A stretch of DNA of 64,000 bases from Streptococcus cristatus. GTDB taxonomy: Bacteria; Bacillota; Bacilli; Lactobacillales; Streptococcaceae. Of the stretch, positions 19,856 to 29,800 are shown in pieces. Every line of letters begins with the position of its first letter. Positions within the stretch are counted from its first letter, which is position 1. The translations under genes were made by a program, and so were the position numbers. Below the pieces are notes generated by a model, which was not told the DNA's origin, ran no database searches, and was given only the letters and a program-made list of their open reading frames with translations. The DNA lies in contig NZ_VSJJ01000002.1 of NCBI RefSeq assembly GCF_008369405.1, positions 1,506-65,505 on the forward strand. Direction: 5' to 3'.

Positions 19856-20595
19856 GAATCTTAGCATTAGAAGATACTTTAGCGCACCAACTCCGCATGG
19901 AAAAAACTTTAGCAGAGATTGCTGAAGAAATGGGGCTTGATATCCAGGTAAAAATCACAGGAAAAATTCAGGAATTTAAGGACTACGTCGAAAATGAAGA
20001 TGTCAATCAGATTTATTTTCTGGATATAGATATTAAAGGGGAAGAGACCAAAGGGCTAGAGGTCGCTCGTTTTATTCGTCACCATAATCCATACGCTATT
20101 ATTGTCTTTGTGACTTCAAAATCAGAGTTTGCGACCATGACTTTCAAATACAAGGTATCAGCCCTTGATTTTATTGACAAGGATATTAACGATGATTCGT
20201 TTAAAAAACGTATTAAAGATTGTATCATTTATACGAAAAACACCTTAATTACAAACACCAACATGGTTGATTACTTTGAATACAGCTATCGAGGCAATGA
20301 TGTGCGCGTGCCATTTAATGATATTTTGTATATCGAAACCTCAAGCTCCTCCCATAAGTTACGGATGGTCGGAAAAAACTTTATAAAAGAATTTTATGGA
20401 ACGATTGCCAGTGTTCAAGAGCAGGATGAGAAAACCCAACGTTTCTTTGCTTCCCATAAATCTTTCTTAGTCAATATCGATAATATCTGCGATTATGATA
20501 AGAAAACAAAGGAAATTATATTTTATGAAGGCCGCCGTTGCCCTGTTTCCAGGCTAAGAACAAAACATTTAAAAGAAATTTTAAAAAATAAATAA
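19852..20595 (+). CDS. comE: Competence response regulator ComE
   Basis: 247-aa response regulator: receiver domain with phosphoacceptor Asp58 (YFLDIDIKG) and switch Thr/Lys in VTSKSEF, then a LytTR DNA-binding domain from about 140 to the end (YIETSSSSHKLR, FFASHKSFLVN). It activates comCDE, and comAB and comX elsewhere, by binding ACATTTCAG-type repeats like those at 18244. The ATGA overlap with comD ensures coupled translation. Confidence 0.96.
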   Translation: MRILALEDTLAHQLRMEKTLAEIAEEMGLDIQVKITGKIQEFKDYVENEDVNQIYFLDIDIKGEETKGLEVARFIRHHNPYAIIVFVTSKSEFATMTFKYKVSALDFIDKDINDDSFKKRIKDCIIYTKNTLITNTNMVDYFEYSYRGNDVRVPFNDILYIETSSSSHKLRMVGKNFIKEFYGTIASVQEQDEKTQRFFASHKSFLVNIDNICDYDKKTKEIIFYEGRRCPVSRLRTKHLKEILKNK

Positions 20596-20602
20596 AAAAC
20601 TG

Positions 20603-20630
20603 TTGACAAAGATTCAAAACCTGATATAAT
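20603..20630 (+). promoter_or_regulatory. Promoter of the tRNA-Glu/tRNA-Asn unit
   Basis: TTGACA at 20603-20608 and TATAAT at 20625-20630 with a 16-bp spacer, a near-perfect sigma-A promoter 28 bp before tRNA-Glu. Confidence 0.88.
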
Positions 20631-20657
20631 AGAATATGTTCTGAAAAGAACATATAT

Positions 20658-20729
20658 GGTCCGTTGGTCAAGGGGTTAAGACACCGCCTTTTCACGGCGG
20701 TAACACGGGTTCGAATCCCGTACGGACTA
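20658..20729 (+). tRNA. tRNA-Glu (TTC)
   Basis: 72-nt cloverleaf: acceptor GGTCCGT/ACGGACT, anticodon loop CTTTTCAC with anticodon TTC, T arm CGGG-TTCGAAT-CCCG. First gene of a two-tRNA transcript. Confidence 0.95.
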
Positions 20730-20734
20730 TACTA

Positions 20735-20808
20735 TCCGCCATAGCTCAGTTGGTAGTAGCGCATGACTGTTAATCATGATGTCGTAGGTTCGAGTCCTAC
20801 TGGCGGAG
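20735..20808 (+). tRNA. tRNA-Asn (GTT)
   Basis: 74-nt cloverleaf: acceptor TCCGCCA/TGGCGGA, anticodon loop CTGTTAA with anticodon GTT, T arm GTAGG-TTCGAGT-CCTAC. It starts 5 nt after tRNA-Glu. Confidence 0.95.
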
Positions 20809-20843
20809 TAAAAGAGTTTCAGGTATGCGAATTACCAAGAATG

Positions 20844-20871
20844 AAAAGAGGACAATTGTCCTCTTTTTTTG
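20844..20871 (+). terminator. Terminator after tRNA-Asn
   Basis: Perfect 24-bp palindrome AAAAGAGGACAA/TTGTCCTCTTTT followed by more T, ending the tRNA transcript. Confidence 0.85.
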
Positions 20872-20940
20872 TGTGATATGAGGCAGAACTTTGATAAGTT
20901 TGATATAATAATTTTAGAAAATATGTTCAAGAGGTTTCTT

Positions 20941-21612
20941 ATGAAATCATTAAAATTTCAATCTGTTTTTGACATTATCGGGCCTGTCATGATTGGCCCT
21001 TCCAGCAGTCATACTGCAGGGGCTGTGCGTATCGGTAAGATCGTATCCTCTATTTTTGATGATACACCAACCGAGGTTGAATTCCAGCTTTTTAATTCCT
21101 TTGCAAAGACTTATCGCGGGCATGGAACAGATTTGGCTCTGGTAGCCGGTATTTTAGGAATGGATACGGATGATCCTGAAATTCCTAACAGCCTTGAAAT
21201 TGCCCATAAACGCGGTATCAAGATCGTCTGGACTATCCAGAAAGATAGCAATGTTCCCCATCCAAATACGACAAAAATCACGGTTAAGAATGACTATAAG
21301 ACTATCAGTGTAACGGGTGTGTCTATCGGTGGTGGAAATATTCAGGTGACCGAGTTAAATGGCTTCTCAGTCTCTCTCAGCATGAATACGCCAACCATTA
21401 TCATCGTCCACCAAGATGTTCCAGGTATGATTGCCCATGTAACGGAGGCTCTGTCCCGCTACAATATCAATATTGCTCAAATGACGGTGACTAGAGAAAA
21501 AGCGGGTGAGAAAGCGATTATGATCATTGAGGTGGATAGTCGTAGTTGCGAAGAGGCTATCGAAGAGATTCGGAAAATCCCCCATCTCCATAATGTCAAT
21601 TTCTTTAAATAG
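20941..21612 (+). CDS. sdaAB: L-serine dehydratase beta subunit
   Basis: Small subunit of the iron-sulfur L-serine deaminase (serine to pyruvate and ammonia). The 223-aa product has the conserved N-terminal SVFDIIGPVMIGPSSSHTAGA and a C-terminal ACT domain (IIIVHQDVPGMIAHVTEALS). I place the start at 20941 (MKSLKFQ) after an AAGAGG site rather than at the in-frame 20869 codon, which lies in the preceding untranslated region. A TATAAT at 20904-20909 is a likely -10. Confidence 0.93.
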   Translation: MKSLKFQSVFDIIGPVMIGPSSSHTAGAVRIGKIVSSIFDDTPTEVEFQLFNSFAKTYRGHGTDLALVAGILGMDTDDPEIPNSLEIAHKRGIKIVWTIQKDSNVPHPNTTKITVKNDYKTISVTGVSIGGGNIQVTELNGFSVSLSMNTPTIIIVHQDVPGMIAHVTEALSRYNINIAQMTVTREKAGEKAIMIIEVDSRSCEEAIEEIRKIPHLHNVNFFK

Positions 21613-21620
21613 GAGAAGAG

Positions 21621-22493
21621 ATGTTTTATTCAATAAAAGAATTGGTTGAGCAGGCTGATTTGGATTTTAATGGCAATGTTGCTGAATTAATGATTGCGAC
21701 CGAGTACGAATTGACAGGTCGGGAAAGAGACGAAGTTTTACGTCTGATGAGTCGGAATCTTGAGGTCATGAAAGCTTCGGTTTTACTTGGGCTTGATGAG
21801 AGTAAATCTCGCAGTGGATTGACCGGTGGAGACGCAGCCAAGCTGCACCACTATATCCAGTCAGGGAAGGCCTTGTCAGATTATACTGTGCTGACTGCTG
21901 CAAAAAATGCCATTGCTGTCAATGAATACAACGCTAAAATGGGGCTGGTTTGTGCAACTCCTACGGCTGGTAGTGCCGGCTGCTTGCCAGCCGTGCTCAC
22001 ATCAGCGATTGAAAAATTAGATTTGACAGAGGAGCAGCAATTAGACTTTTTGCTGGCTGCTGGCGCTTTTGGCTTGGTTATTGCCAATAACGCTTCTATT
22101 TCCGGTGCAGAAGGAGGCTGTCAAGCCGAGGTTGGCTCCGCTTCTGCGATGAGTGCAGCTGCTCTGGTTTTAGCTGCTGGAGGCTCTGCTTTTCAGGCTA
22201 GTCAAGCTATCTGTTTTGTCATCAAAAATATGCTGGGCTTGATTTGCGATCCTGTGGCTGGTCTGGTAGAAGTACCTTGTGTTAAAAGAAATGCTATGGG
22301 AGCCAGCTATGCTTTCATCGCAGCAGACATGGCTCTGGCCGGAATCGAGTCCAAAATCCCTGTTGACGAAGTCATTGATGCCATGTACCAGGTCGGCTCT
22401 AGCCTGCCTACTGCTTTCAGAGAAACAGCTGAAGGTGGTCTTGCTACAACACCTACAGGTCGTAGACTTTCAAAAGAAATTTTTGGAGAATAA
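21621..22493 (+). CDS. sdaAA: L-serine dehydratase alpha subunit
   Basis: Catalytic subunit of L-serine dehydratase, 290 aa. The cysteines expected to hold the [4Fe-4S] cluster are visible in CATPTAGSAGC, GGCQAEVG and CDPVAGLVEVPC. It begins 8 bp after sdaAB with an AGGAGAAG ribosome site, so both subunits are made from one message. It is followed by a bidirectional terminator. Confidence 0.95.
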   Translation: MFYSIKELVEQADLDFNGNVAELMIATEYELTGRERDEVLRLMSRNLEVMKASVLLGLDESKSRSGLTGGDAAKLHHYIQSGKALSDYTVLTAAKNAIAVNEYNAKMGLVCATPTAGSAGCLPAVLTSAIEKLDLTEEQQLDFLLAAGAFGLVIANNASISGAEGGCQAEVGSASAMSAAALVLAAGGSAFQASQAICFVIKNMLGLICDPVAGLVEVPCVKRNAMGASYAFIAADMALAGIESKIPVDEVIDAMYQVGSSLPTAFRETAEGGLATTPTGRRLSKEIFGE

Positions 22494-22512
22494 ATAGTCT
22501 CTTTGAGTAAGA

Positions 22513-22542
22513 AAAAATGACTAAATATGTTTAGTCATTTTT
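22513..22542. terminator. Bidirectional terminator, sdaAA / LysM gene
   Basis: AAAAATGACTAAA (22513-22525) and TTTAGTCATTTTT (22530-22542) form a 13-bp perfect stem with a 4-nt loop and A/T flanks on both sides, serving the two convergent genes. Confidence 0.85.
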
Positions 22543-22550
22543 TTATTATT

Positions 22551-23207
22551 TTAGTAAGCCCAAGCAGATAGTCCTTGTGCACTGTAAGCACGGTAAGCTG
22601 CTTGAATTTGATCTTCAACAGTTGCAGTAGATCCCCAACCTGGCATTGTTTGGAAAAGACCACTTGCTCCTGATGGGTTGTAAGCATCGACTTGTCCGTT
22701 AGATTCGCGGGCAATGATGTTTTCCCATGTAGATGCAGACACACCTGTCATTTCAGCCATACGAGCAGCCGCATAAGAACCTACAGCACCTGGAGTATTA
22801 CCATTTGCGAGTACGACACTTGATGAATAGCCAGAATAGTCTGTTGTTGCAGTAGCTACAGGAGTTTCCGTAGCTACTGGTGCAGCTGGAGCTACAGGGG
22901 CTACTGGAGCTGGTGCGGGAACAGCTGGTGTTGCTGATGAGGCAACAGGTGCTGATGTTGTTTGTTTTGCAACATCTTTCAAATCACCCAATTCCAAAAC
23001 TTGTCCAGTCATGATAAAATCTGGATTTGAAATTTTGTTTAATTCTACCAAACGTTCAACAGTTGTTTTTTTATTTTCAGCGATTTCTGATAGGGTATCT
23101 CCAGCTTTTACTGTATAAGATTCAGCACTAGCAACAATAGTTGATGCAAATAGTGTTGCTGTAGCAATCGTTCCTGCTAGAGTCAATTTTTTCACTTTCA
23201 TACTCAT
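22551..23207 (-). CDS. Secreted LysM protein with transglycosylase-like C-terminus
   Basis: 218-aa exported protein: signal peptide 1-28 (cut near VASAES), one LysM peptidoglycan-binding domain at about 30-73, an Ala/Pro/Val-rich linker with repeated PVAPVAP-type units, and a C-terminal domain ([23 protein letters not shown]) like small lytic transglycosylases of the IsaA/SceD class. Start MSMKVKK at 23207 after AAAGGAG. A WalR/VicR-type site upstream fits the known control of cell-wall hydrolases. It may be a remodelling enzyme, but activity is inferred. Confidence 0.85.
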   Translation of the reverse strand: MSMKVKKLTLAGTIATATLFASTIVASAESYTVKAGDTLSEIAENKKTTVERLVELNKISNPDFIMTGQVLELGDLKDVAKQTTSAPVASSATPAVPAPAPVAPVAPAAPVATETPVATATTDYSGYSSSVVLANGNTPGAVGSYAAARMAEMTGVSASTWENIIARESNGQVDAYNPSGASGLFQTMPGWGSTATVEDQIQAAYRAYSAQGLSAWAY

Positions 23208-23254
23208 TTTAAAAGTTTTCTCCTTTAGTTATAATACTATCATACACATTAAAT

Positions 23255-23271
23255 ATTACTAAAAGATTACA
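23255..23271 (-). promoter_or_regulatory. WalR/VicR-type site upstream of the LysM gene
   Basis: Minus strand reads TGTAAT-CTTTT-AGTAAT, matching TGTWAH-N5-TGTWAH except for the first base of the second half. A TATGAT -10 candidate follows 10 bp later. LysM hydrolases are classic VicR targets in streptococci. Confidence 0.6.
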
Positions 23272-23393
23272 TTTTAAGTGCGAATATTACAAAAATATTG
23301 AGATTTACACATAAAAATATTATTTTAAAAGGATTTTTAGTGTATTTCATTAGATCTCTAACAAAAATATTGCTATCAAACTTATACTATTCT

Positions 23394-24188
23394 TTATTTT
23401 TTTAAGATAAAGAGCAAGATACCGATCAGGAAAATAGAGAGAATAGCCAGATTGTCAATCATTTTCCAAGAAAGTTGTCGATAGCGGCTTCTTCCTTCAC
23501 CACCACTATAGCCACGCGCTTCCATTGCGATAGCTAAGGCGTCTGCCCGTTTGAAACTAGAAGCAAATAAGGGAATTAAGATTGGAATGATTGATTTAAC
23601 CTTTTGAACAATCGTTCCTTCGCCAAAATCAACTCCGCGAGCCCTCTGAGCGTTCATAATTCTCGTAGTGTCATCCATTAAAGTTGGTACGAAACGCAGG
23701 CTCATAGAAAGCATGAGGCCAATTTCATGTGTAGGAACTTTAAAGACTTTGAGTGGCTTTAGTAGGGCTTCTACTGCATCTGAAAGGCTGAGAGGTGTCG
23801 TGGTTAAGGTCAACAGAGTTGAAAAGAAGATAATCAAAACAAAACGGCTAAAGATAATCCCCGCTTGTGAAAGCCCAAATTCCGTAATTTTAATGAAACC
23901 AAATTGGAAAAGTACCTTGCCTCCCGCCGTTAGAAATAGCTGGAAGAGGGTGGTAAAGGCAATAATGAAAACCATTGATTGAATTCCCTTTAGGAAGAAT
24001 GTCAAAGGAACTTTTGAGAGAAAAATCAGAGTAAAAACGAAAACAAATAGCAGCAAATTAGTGATGAGATTGTTGGCCCAGAAAATTAATAAGATAAAGC
24101 AGAACATGGCCACCAATTTACTGCGCGGATCCAATCGATGGATGACTGAATTTCCTGGGATATACCGTCCTAAAATCAATTTATCCAT
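23394..24188 (-). CDS. ecfT: ECF transporter transmembrane subunit EcfT
   Basis: Shared membrane component of energy-coupling-factor vitamin transporters. The 264-aa product has about five membrane segments and the coupling motifs AQRARG (near 180) and AMEARGY (near 220) that contact the two ATPases. It overlaps ecfA2 by 8 bp. The S components that give vitamin specificity are not in this window. Confidence 0.94.
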   Translation of the reverse strand: MDKLILGRYIPGNSVIHRLDPRSKLVAMFCFILLIFWANNLITNLLLFVFVFTLIFLSKVPLTFFLKGIQSMVFIIAFTTLFQLFLTAGGKVLFQFGFIKITEFGLSQAGIIFSRFVLIIFFSTLLTLTTTPLSLSDAVEALLKPLKVFKVPTHEIGLMLSMSLRFVPTLMDDTTRIMNAQRARGVDFGEGTIVQKVKSIIPILIPLFASSFKRADALAIAMEARGYSGGEGRSRYRQLSWKMIDNLAILSIFLIGILLFILKK

Positions 24189-25020
24189 GCATCATCTCCT
24201 TAAATTCCTCAATCGTAATTGGATAATGAGAAAATTTCATTCCTTTTTCAGCTAATTCTTGGGCAAATTTCGTGATTTTAGGAACCCCTAGCTGAATCTT
24301 TTCCATAAAATCGACATCTTGAAAAACTTGAGCAGGCTGACCGCTTTTGACGACGCGCCCCTTTTCCAACACATAGACCGTATCAGCAAAATTCGCTACA
24401 TCATCCATTAAATGGGTTACAAGAACAATGGTCATTCCAGCTTGGTGCAGTTTCTTAAAGAGTTCCATCAATTCCTTGCGTCCTGCTGGATCAAGTCCAG
24501 CCGTTGGCTCATCCAAAACCAAGATATCAGGCTCCATTGCTAGGATTCCGGCAATGGCAACCCTTCTCATCTGCCCGCCAGAAAGTTCAAAAGGACTGCG
24601 GCTAAACAATTCTTCAGAAATGCCGACAAGGCTTAATTTTTCACGCGCTAAAGCCTCGGCTTCTTCTTTAGAGACACCAAAATTTTGCGGACCAAAGGCT
24701 ACGTCTTTCAAAACAGTCTCATCAAAAACCTGACTTTCAGCAAATTGAAACACCAAACCAACCTGTTTACGAACTTGTTTGATGTCTTTGTTGACGGAAT
24801 TTGAAGTAATGGTAACATTGTTGACTTGCACGCTGCCCTCACTAGGAGTCAGCAAGCCATTCAAGAGCTGTAGAATGGTTGATTTTCCGCTGCCAGTGTG
24901 CCCAATCAAAGCCGTATAGCTACCATCTTTGATTTCCAAATCAACTTCAAAAAGCGCTGGACCCTCAAATGGAGTTCCAGCCTGATAGGTATAACTGACT
25001 TTATTTAGAGTAATTCCCAT
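24181..25020 (-). CDS. ecfA2: ECF transporter ATPase EcfA2
   Basis: 279-aa ABC ATPase: Walker [10 protein letters not shown] near 40, Q-loop VFQFAESQ, signature LSGGQMRR, Walker [12 protein letters not shown]-loop LVTHLMD. It pairs with EcfA1 to power EcfT. The gene overlaps ecfA1 by 16 bp and ecfT by 8 bp, so the three are one operon. Confidence 0.94.
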   Translation of the reverse strand: MGITLNKVSYTYQAGTPFEGPALFEVDLEIKDGSYTALIGHTGSGKSTILQLLNGLLTPSEGSVQVNNVTITSNSVNKDIKQVRKQVGLVFQFAESQVFDETVLKDVAFGPQNFGVSKEEAEALAREKLSLVGISEELFSRSPFELSGGQMRRVAIAGILAMEPDILVLDEPTAGLDPAGRKELMELFKKLHQAGMTIVLVTHLMDDVANFADTVYVLEKGRVVKSGQPAQVFQDVDFMEKIQLGVPKITKFAQELAEKGMKFSHYPITIEEFKEMMHG

Positions 25021-25832
25021 AATTGTTCCTGCAATTCTTTTTCAGTTAAATAGGTTTCTGGCAGAGTGAGCCCAGTTTGAATCATGGCAGCTTTGACCTG
25101 GTTTACAAAGGGTTGATCCAAGCCCAAGTCTTCCAAATCAGGTCTAGAAAAGAGTTCTCTCGGTGTAGCAGTTGACTCAACCTGACCATTTTTCATAACG
25201 AGGACACGGTCACTCAGCGAAATCTCGTCCAAATCGTGAGTAATGGAGATGACTGTTAAATGATTCTTATCTTTAATTTCCTTGACAGTCCGAATCAATT
25301 CCAGTCGTCCTTCAGGGTCTAACATACTGGTTGCTTCATCCAAGATGATAATATCTGGCTGAAGCGCGACTACGCCAGCAATAGCGACTCTTTGCTTCTG
25401 TCCGCCAGAAAGTCGAGCAGGTTCTCTCTCTTTAAAATTCTGCATGCCGACTAATTCCAGAGCTTCATGGACACGTTTCACCATCATGGGATAATCCATG
25501 CCTTGATTTTCCAGACCAAATGCAACGTCATCCTCAACAGTCGCCCCAACAAACTGATTATCAGGATTCTGAAAGACCATGCCGATTTGGCGACGTTTTT
25601 CCCAAACATTATCAGCCGTCAATTTATCTCCAGAAATGATGATATCACCACTCTCGGCCTCTAAAAGACCGTCAATCAAACGAACCGTAGTCGATTTTCC
25701 GCTACCATTGTGACCGACGATAGACAACCATTCTCCTTGTTTCACGTGAAACGAGACGTCTTTTAAAATATAATCTTCAGACTTATGGTCATAGCGATAA
25801 CTAAGATTTTTTACTTCAATGATATTTTCCAT
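25005..25832 (-). CDS. ecfA1: ECF transporter ATPase EcfA1
   Basis: 275-aa ABC ATPase with Walker [11 protein letters not shown]-loop VFQNPDNQ, signature LSGGQKQR and Walker [11 protein letters not shown]. Start [15 protein letters not shown] at 25832; the longer frame to 25883 reads back through pgsA and is not supported. It begins 1 bp after the pgsA stop. A parS site is embedded near its 5' end. Confidence 0.94.
   Translation of the reverse strand: MENIIEVKNLSYRYDHKSEDYILKDVSFHVKQGEWLSIVGHNGSGKSTTVRLIDGLLEAESGDIIISGDKLTADNVWEKRRQIGMVFQNPDNQFVGATVEDDVAFGLENQGMDYPMMVKRVHEALELVGMQNFKEREPARLSGGQKQRVAIAGVVALQPDIIILDEATSMLDPEGRLELIRTVKEIKDKNHLTVISITHDLDEISLSDRVLVMKNGQVESTATPRELFSRPDLEDLGLDQPFVNQVKAAMIQTGLTLPETYLTEKELQEQLWELL
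25738..25753. other. parS site 2 (ParB binding)
   Basis: TGTTTCACGTGAAACG matches 15 of 16 bases of the parS consensus, inside ecfA1. Confidence 0.9.
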
Positions 25833-25833
25833 A

Positions 25834-26373
25834 TTATTTAAATGTATCTTTAAAGAGATAGGCACTGCCCTTGAAATAATCATAGCCAGAATAAATAGTG
25901 AAAATCAGGGCTATGTAAAGGAGAATCTGACCGAGTAACGTCCAATGGAGCAGAAGAAAGAGGATGGCAAACATCTGCGTGAAAGTCTTTATCTTGCCTG
26001 GCATAGCGGCCGCTAGAACTGTTCCGCCAGTTTCTACCAAGAGGAGTCTCAGACCAGTTACGGCCAGCTCTCGGCAAATGATGATAGCTACCACCCAAGC
26101 AGGAGCCATTTTCATTTCAATCAGCATGATAAAAGCGGACATAACCAGCAGTTTATCGGCCATGGGATCGGCAAATTTTCCAAAATTGGTCACGACCTGC
26201 CACTTGCGCGCCAGATAGCCATCCAGGTAGTCTGTGATGCTGGCAAGGGCGAAAATGATTCCAGCTAGGATATGCATGGCTGGCGAATGCCCAAAAGTCA
26301 GAATCAAAATAAAGATTGGAATTAAGGCAATTCTGGCAAGGGTTAAAGCGTTGGGGATATTTTCTTTTTTCAT
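25834..26373 (-). CDS. pgsA: CDP-diacylglycerol-glycerol-3-phosphate 3-phosphatidyltransferase
   Basis: Membrane enzyme making phosphatidylglycerol phosphate, the first committed step to phosphatidylglycerol. The 179-aa product has the CDP-alcohol phosphotransferase signature DYLDGYLARKW...GKFADPMADK and four or five membrane helices. The start at 26373 (MKKENIPNALTLAR) sits 6 nt after AAGGA. The frame upstream begins only with TTG and overlaps the ribosome site. Confidence 0.94.
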   Translation of the reverse strand: MKKENIPNALTLARIALIPIFILILTFGHSPAMHILAGIIFALASITDYLDGYLARKWQVVTNFGKFADPMADKLLVMSAFIMLIEMKMAPAWVVAIIICRELAVTGLRLLLVETGGTVLAAAMPGKIKTFTQMFAILFLLLHWTLLGQILLYIALIFTIYSGYDYFKGSAYLFKDTFK

Positions 26374-26383
26374 CATTCTTCCT

Positions 26384-27199
26384 TTATGATTCAATTGTAA
26401 GGGTAATTATAGCACTGTCGCTGGTCAAGGTAGATAGGTCTATTTTCTGACTGCCGACAGTGACAGTGACGCCTTTCACGACCCCTAAAGTAATTGTATA
26501 AGTGGTATTGGGAGAGAGTGTCACTGTTTGGCTTGATTGGGTTGGAGTAAGGGTTATACCTGCTGCCAAGTCCGTATTTGTCACACTAATCCAGCTTTGG
26601 GTGTTGCTCGCTGAGATTGTTAACTGAGTAGTTTGCGACTCGCCACGATATTTTGCAGTTAAATAGTTTCCTTCTCCAGTGACTTCCAGCTTTTCTTTTG
26701 TTGAGCTAGAGTCTGTTGTGGAGGTCTCAGGTGGACTTGAACGATCTTCGAGACTTGAGCTAGAGACAAGGCTGTAACTATCAGAGCTGCTAAACTGCGG
26801 AGTAGTTGTATTGGCATATTGCCAAACGTAATAGGTGACAAAAATAATGATAGACAGTGCAACCATTAGGAAATAAAAGAGCGGAAGCGAGAAAGAACGA
26901 TTTTTATATTTTCTGCTTCGAAATTCTTCGTTTTCAGCTAATTCAATTTCGTCATAAACGACAGTATTATCTGTGTCGTATGCCTCTAAAAGAATTGTCT
27001 CGTCTAAATCCAAGGCCCAAGCGTATTTTCGTAGCAGGCTACGGACGTAAAAGGCATTCGGAAATTTTTCGTATTGATTGTTTTCAAGAGCCTTTAGGTA
27101 GTCAGTTTTTATATCTGTTTTTTTGGCTGCATCTTCTAAAGTAAGTTTTTGATTTACTCGAGCAAGTCTGAGTACCTCTCCTATCGTTTTTTTTCTCAT
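26384..27199 (-). CDS. rodZ: RodZ-like membrane protein with N-terminal HTH
   Basis: 271-aa bitopic protein: Xre-type HTH at about 5-65 (MRKKTIGEVLRLARVNQKLTL), a basic stretch, one membrane helix at about 108-130, a Ser/Thr-rich external linker, and a C-terminal beta domain (DUF4115-like). In rods RodZ links MreB to the wall machine; in ovoid streptococci it is part of peripheral wall synthesis. It lies 10 bp before pgsA, as in other streptococci. Confidence 0.85.
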   Translation of the reverse strand: MRKKTIGEVLRLARVNQKLTLEDAAKKTDIKTDYLKALENNQYEKFPNAFYVRSLLRKYAWALDLDETILLEAYDTDNTVVYDEIELAENEEFRSRKYKNRSFSLPLFYFLMVALSIIIFVTYYVWQYANTTTPQFSSSDSYSLVSSSSLEDRSSPPETSTTDSSSTKEKLEVTGEGNYLTAKYRGESQTTQLTISASNTQSWISVTNTDLAAGITLTPTQSSQTVTLSPNTTYTITLGVVKGVTVTVGSQKIDLSTLTSDSAIITLTIES

Positions 27200-27257
27200 A
27201 GGGATAGTCCTTTTCTCTTAGACATTATTCTAACAAAATTTTGAAATAAACTTGGAA

Positions 27258-28553
27258 CTATTTTGGAAAAATAGTAAAATCTGTCATATCACACTGGTCG
27301 ATAAAGCGACGTCCGACTTTTAAGACGTCATTTAAAGTGATATCCTGTAAAATCTTAGGTAAATCAAAAAGATTTTCACCTTTTAAATGCGGTTCATACT
27401 GGGTTGCCATGTATTCAAGAGAATTCAGACCATGCAGAAGATCTCCAAACATTTCACTTTTAATCGTGTCTAGATGTGTTTCTGTGACATCTGGATCCTG
27501 GGCAAACTTCCGAATGGCTGAGCGGAATTGATGAGAAATTCCTACTGGTTCCTGCGTGTCCATAGTTAGGATGACAAAGTGGAAATCCTTTTCCACCTCT
27601 ACTTCAAGAGTGAGCGAATTGTCAATCTTGCCATTTTCATACAGGGTCTGGAAACACTTGGAAGTCCAACCAAACATCATGGCAAAAAGCAATTTCAGGG
27701 CAATTTTATAGCGATAAAGCTCCGTATCCTGTATCGCATCTTTTCCACGAATACCAATCGCCAACTTAGGACTGGCAACTTCCATCCGACTAGTAGCGGT
27801 TGAAAGCACAGGTTGTAAGATGATAGGTTCTTTTTCAATTACTGAAGTTAATAATTTAGGAGATAAGGTCTCTTGTGTTTGTATGATGTCTTCAAAAGTG
27901 GACTCCAAGTCGAAATTTCCAATGACAAATAAAGTCATGTTGGACGGACGGTAGAAAAGATCGAAGTTCTCTGTCAGATCTTCCACAGTAATATCCATGA
28001 TTGACTCTGTCGTTCCGGCGATATCTTCTGCTAGTGGAGTTTGAGGGTAGAGATTGCTCAAAGCACCAAAGAAGAGCCGATAATCTGGATCGTCTTGGTA
28101 CATTTCGATTTCTTGTTGGATAATTCCTTGCTCACGTTGAACAGATTCTTCTGAAAAATTAGCTTGGGAAACGAGTTCCTGCAACAGCTTCAGATTTTCT
28201 GCCACACAGTTTGTCGTAGAAAACAGATAGCTGGTACGTGTAAAGCTTGTAAAGGCATTACTTTCTGCGCCAAACTTGGTAAATTCCTGCAGCAAATCCT
28301 CGCCGTTTTCACGCTCGAATAATTTGTGCTCCAAAAAATGCGCAATCCCTGCTGGATAATGAGAAACTTGCTTTGTTTCACGTGAAACAACCTTAGTATC
28401 AACAGAGCCAAAATGTGTTGAGATGATGCCGTAGGTTTCATTAAAATCATTTTTAGGGAGTAGGTAAACCTGCAATCCATTTGCTAGTACCGCCCGATAG
28501 ATGCTTTCTCCCACGGCTATATAATTGATTTTTTCTAGACCTGGATTCTGCAT
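27258..28553 (-). CDS. yfmH: M16 family metallopeptidase YfmH
   Basis: 431-aa peptidase of the pitrilysin/M16 family. The inverted zinc motif HFLEH is at 72-76, with the downstream Glu expected in the EQGIIQQEIEMY segment, so this subunit should be catalytic. RefSeq names the family after EF-P 5-aminopentanol modification. It shares a TAATG overlap with the upstream yfmF, which suggests a heterodimer. parS site 3 is in its coding sequence. Confidence 0.88.
   Translation of the reverse strand: MQNPGLEKINYIAVGESIYRAVLANGLQVYLLPKNDFNETYGIISTHFGSVDTKVVSRETKQVSHYPAGIAHFLEHKLFERENGEDLLQEFTKFGAESNAFTSFTRTSYLFSTTNCVAENLKLLQELVSQANFSEESVQREQGIIQQEIEMYQDDPDYRLFFGALSNLYPQTPLAEDIAGTTESIMDITVEDLTENFDLFYRPSNMTLFVIGNFDLESTFEDIIQTQETLSPKLLTSVIEKEPIILQPVLSTATSRMEVASPKLAIGIRGKDAIQDTELYRYKIALKLLFAMMFGWTSKCFQTLYENGKIDNSLTLEVEVEKDFHFVILTMDTQEPVGISHQFRSAIRKFAQDPDVTETHLDTIKSEMFGDLLHGLNSLEYMATQYEPHLKGENLFDLPKILQDITLNDVLKVGRRFIDQCDMTDFTIFPK
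28374..28389. other. parS site 3 (ParB binding)
   Basis: Perfect 16/16 match TGTTTCACGTGAAACA inside yfmH. Confidence 0.95.
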
Positions 28554-29800
28554 TATTTCCCTTCCATAAAGTAAATCGCCTGTAATTTCAACTGCTGGGA
28601 TGCCTCTATAAGATCAGCTTTGCTGACATTTTCTAATGCTTTCAGCCAAGCCTCTAGTGATAGAAATTTTTTCCCTAGAACAGAGGACATGTAAGCACGC
28701 TCAATCAAGGTGTTTTGTCGATCCTGAGCCAGAAGTATTGAATTTTTCAGCATATTCTTGGTTTGCTCAAGTTCTTCATCTGTGAAATGTCCCCGCTTCA
28801 AATCTAGAATTTGGCGGTTGATTAAAGCGATGGTCTTTGTCCGATTTGCTCGGTCAATTCCAGCATAGATTCGCATCAAACCAGAAAAAATATCAAAACT
28901 ACTAGAAATAGTGTAGGCTAGGCTCTCCTTTTCCCGAACATTGACAAAGAGTTTGGAGTGAGCAAATCCTCCCAATAAGCCATTCAAAACAATCAGGGGC
29001 AGATGGCCTCTATCTCCATATTGACTAGAAAAATGGTAGGCCAGTTCAACAATGGACTGATGCACATCTCGCTGCTCCAGCTTTTCTTTGGTTATATTTG
29101 AATAGTTTTGTTGGTAGCTAAGCTGTAAAGGCTGCTCTCGTTCAGAAAAATGGAATTCTTGGATTTTCTCACGGACAGCAATCTCATTGAAATCACCGAT
29201 GAAGAAAAAATCGATTTGATCTTGATTTAGCATTTGCTGAAAAGCAGCAAAACTAGTTTCAGCTGTTTCTCTTTCTACTAGATCGATTGTTGCCACGCGC
29301 GGAATCCGCATTTCTGGTAAATCGTAAAATAAATTATTTAATTCTCTGTGAGCATGGTAGAAATGATTCTCAATCTCAGCTTCCAAGTCTGTTAAAACAT
29401 TTCTCTTTTCAATTTCAAAGGTTTTAGTATCAAAAGCCTTTCCATTTGACAGAGGAAAAAAGAGACTAGCCTTCAAAAAATCTAGCATTTCATCTGCTAA
29501 CATATTCTTACGACTCAAGAATTGATCTCGCACAAAAGAAAGATTGATATCTAGGTAATGCACTAATCCCCGTCGTGAAAGGCTTGTCGAATAATTAGCA
29601 CCGTATAAATTCGCTAATTTTTCTCGAAAGGCTTGCGATTTTGGGTAAAGAGCATTTGAAGTTTCTAGCATACTGGCCGTAAGAACCCGCCCGGCTATTG
29701 TTTTTTCAGACATAGGAGCTGAAAATCGCACTTTAATTTTATTGGTTTTAAATTTTTCTGATTGAATGAAGTGAAGATGTACTCCTTTTATGATTTCCAT
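28553..29800 (-). CDS. yfmF: M16-like peptidase subunit YfmF
   Basis: 415-aa M16-fold protein lacking any HxxEH zinc motif, so probably the non-catalytic partner of YfmH, as in other two-chain M16 proteases. It contains the typical LLGGFAHSKLFVNVREKESLAY segment near 275. The start at 29800 (MEIIKGVHLHF) follows GAGGAG; an ATG 12 bp upstream is an alternative. Confidence 0.87.
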   Translation of the reverse strand: MEIIKGVHLHFIQSEKFKTNKIKVRFSAPMSEKTIAGRVLTASMLETSNALYPKSQAFREKLANLYGANYSTSLSRRGLVHYLDINLSFVRDQFLSRKNMLADEMLDFLKASLFFPLSNGKAFDTKTFEIEKRNVLTDLEAEIENHFYHAHRELNNLFYDLPEMRIPRVATIDLVERETAETSFAAFQQMLNQDQIDFFFIGDFNEIAVREKIQEFHFSEREQPLQLSYQQNYSNITKEKLEQRDVHQSIVELAYHFSSQYGDRGHLPLIVLNGLLGGFAHSKLFVNVREKESLAYTISSSFDIFSGLMRIYAGIDRANRTKTIALINRQILDLKRGHFTDEELEQTKNMLKNSILLAQDRQNTLIERAYMSSVLGKKFLSLEAWLKALENVSKADLIEASQQLKLQAIYFMEGK

